Assembly (NCBI RefSeq): GCF_013823285.1
Contig: NZ_PNLV01000009.1
Coordinates: 1-43,118 of the forward strand
Direction of reading: 5' to 3'
DNA length: 43,118 nt
Source of the DNA: Brevundimonas sp.
GTDB lineage: Bacteria > Pseudomonadota > Alphaproteobacteria > Caulobacterales > Caulobacteraceae
The notes below the pieces were generated by a model that worked only from the letters and a program-made list of their open reading frames with translations, searched no databases and was not told the origin of the DNA. Below, in pieces: positions 41,652 to 43,118 of this stretch. Every line of letters begins with the position of its first letter. The first letter of the stretch is position 1. Made by a program: the position numbers and the translations under genes.

Positions 41652-43118
41652 TCAGGCCGCGCGATCGCCCAGGCGGGAAATCTCGCTCAATTCCATAGGT
41701 CTGTAGAAATGGTACCCTTGGAGGTAGTGGACCCCCGCAGTGCGCAGGAAAGCCGCCTGTTCGGCCGTCTCCACCCCTTCGCAGACCACCTTCACCCCCA
41801 GGGCGCGGCCCACCCCGATGACGGCATGGATGATCGCGGCTGAAGCCGTGCTGGACAGGCAGTCCTGAACAAAGCTGCGGTCGATCTTGAGCGTGTCGAA
41901 CGGCAGGTCCTTCAGGGCCTGGAAGCTGGTGAAGCCAGTCCCGAAATCATCCAGCGCGGCGCGTACGCCCAGCGCCTTCAGTTCAGCGATGCCGATCGCC
42001 GACCGCTTCATATCCAGCATGGCGGTTTCGGTGACCTCGATCTCCAGTCGTTGCGGATCGAAGCCCTCGGCCGTCAGGGCGTCACGCACCCGGTCCGCGA
42101 AGCCCGGCTCCTGGAACTCCTCGGGGAAGACGTTCACGGCGACGCTAAGATGTTCAAGGCCCGCCAGATCCCGCATGGCGCGGCGCATAACGAAATCGGT
42201 CAGTCGCGGACCCAGGGCCGCCCGGGCCACGCACGGCAGGAAGGCGTCGGGGCACAAGGGGCCTCGTTCGGGATGGTCCCACCGCACCAGCGCCTCGACC
42301 TTGCCGCAGGGACCGGCGTTGCGATCGACGATGGGCTGGTACACCAGCCTCAGGCCGCCGTTGGTCAGGGCTTCCTCGAACTCGGCCTCGAACGGTTCGC
42401 GGACGGGGGCGTCCCCGAACAGGGCGGCGGAGGTGAGCTCGAGGGCCTGATGCAGGCCGTCCACCTCGACGTAAAGACCGGATCTGTTCTCGCGCGCCCC
42501 GGCCTCGACGGTGGAGGCGGCCGCCGCCACGGCGCGGGCGCCGATGCTGAGGCTCATGGACTTCAGGGCATGGGCGGCGCGGGCCAGGGCGTCCCTGTCG
42601 CCCGTCAGCAGCGCGGCGTCGATTTCGCCTGCACGCAGCGGCGCATTGGCGCGATAGAGGCCTTGCACCCGATCCAGGAACTCGGGCTTGCGCAGGGCGA
42701 TGGCGTCCAGTTCCGCCCGCACTTGGGGGTCAAACAATGCGGCGTCGGCATCCGCCTGCGGGGTGCGGGGTTCCGCGGGTTCCGGCGCCGTCACGGCCTT
42801 GTCGGCGCAGGTCCGCTGCAGGGCGCCTGCCAGATCCCGCACAGTGAAGGGCTTGTAGACGACACCGTCCATCCCCGCCTCGCGCCAGGCGTCGGCCCCG
42901 GCTCCGATCACATGGGCGGTCAGGGCCAGGATCGCCGCGCGGGGCCGGCCGGCCTCGCTTTCCTCCGCCCTGATGCGGGCCGTGGTCTCGAAGCCGTCCA
43001 GACCCGGCATGGACCCGTCCATGAACACCAGATCGAAGGCTTCGGCCCGCATGAGCTCAATGGCCGCTTCGCCGCTCTCCGCCAGGGTGACCTCCACATC
43101 CAGCTGACTCAGGGTCTC
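41652..43118 (-). CDS. receiver-HPt-EAL hybrid signalling protein (5' end outside window)
   Basis: The frame is open to the right edge; 488 C-terminal residues are seen. A receiver domain comes first (phospho-Asp in LVFMDGSMPGLDG, Lys in VVYKPFT), then an HPt domain with AHALKSMSLSIGA near residue 180. A C-terminal EAL domain has all catalytic motifs: EALVRW, VAVNVF, EVTETAML, LDDFGTG, LKIDRSF, CEGVET, QGYHFY. It should hydrolyse cyclic-di-GMP and take part in a phosphorelay. A histidine kinase part probably precedes it outside the window. The single-domain regulator follows on the same strand. Confidence 0.88.
   Translation of the reverse strand, partial: ETLSQLDVEVTLAESGEAAIELMRAEAFDLVFMDGSMPGLDGFETTARIRAEESEAGRPRAAILALTAHVIGAGADAWREAGMDGVVYKPFTVRDLAGALQRTCADKAVTAPEPAEPRTPQADADAALFDPQVRAELDAIALRKPEFLDRVQGLYRANAPLRAGEIDAALLTGDRDALARAAHALKSMSLSIGARAVAAAASTVEAGARENRSGLYVEVDGLHQALELTSAALFGDAPVREPFEAEFEEALTNGGLRLVYQPIVDRNAGPCGKVEALVRWDHPERGPLCPDAFLPCVARAALGPRLTDFVMRRAMRDLAGLEHLSVAVNVFPEEFQEPGFADRVRDALTAEGFDPQRLEIEVTETAMLDMKRSAIGIAELKALGVRAALDDFGTGFTSFQALKDLPFDTLKIDRSFVQDCLSSTASAAIIHAVIGVGRALGVKVVCEGVETAEQAAFLRTAGVHYLQGYHFYRPMELSEISRLGDRAA

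Overview
The window looks like a chromosomal stretch from a high-GC alphaproteobacterium of the Caulobacteraceae, most likely Brevundimonas or a close relative. The best evidence is the flagellin block (flbT-flaF-flagellin with a sigma-54 type promoter and a divergent flbA-like TPR gene). Supporting it are an imuA-imuB SOS cassette under a GTTC-N7-GTTC operator, promoter motifs of the EcfG general stress sigma factor type (GGAAC-N16/17-nGTT), and many TonB and small hydrophilic stress-type genes. No identification could be run, so the genus is an inference.

Layout. 1-2.7 kb: imuB (cut by the left edge) and imuA on the minus strand, then two small hypothetical genes. 2.8-4.6 kb: a decayed element remnant, made of a frameshifted large serine recombinase, a tRNA-3'-end-like sequence and a 3' fragment of an SRAP peptidase gene. 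4.7-15.7 kb: a metal-uptake island. It holds a MerC-like gene, a LolD-like ATPase / FtsX-like permease / DUF3299 lipoprotein operon, a three-gene minus operon (siderophore-type TonB receptor, second TonB receptor, DUF1826), and a FecBCD-type ABC importer. The two divergent promoter regions carry almost identical TGTTAC-n-ATATAACA palindromes that read as Zur boxes, so the whole island is probably one zinc-starvation regulon for import of a zinc-chelate or other metallophore.

15.7-18.1 kb: a CPWC flavoprotein reductase with its Rrf2 regulator, and a Crp/Fnr regulator. 18.1-30 kb: an accessory, gene-sparse stress region of small acidic or lipoprotein genes, DUF4142, a YciE/YciF-like ferritin-fold protein, an SRPBCC protein, a zinc alcohol dehydrogenase, an L,D-transpeptidase, a membrane-anchored SDR and a cytochrome P450. 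At least three EcfG-type promoters lie here, one of them symmetric and possibly bidirectional, together with a decayed duplicate of one small-gene segment. 30.1 kb: tRNA-Ser(CGA).

30.2-34.4 kb: core-type minus-strand genes (NrtR-like Nudix regulator, HD hydrolase, lipoprotein, MoxR-like AAA ATPase, two acidic proteins). 34.4-38.3 kb: the flagellin assembly and regulation block. 38.4-43.1 kb: a secreted coiled-coil protein, a PiT phosphate transporter, a Nudix hydrolase, a single-domain response regulator, and a receiver-HPt-EAL signalling protein cut by the right edge.
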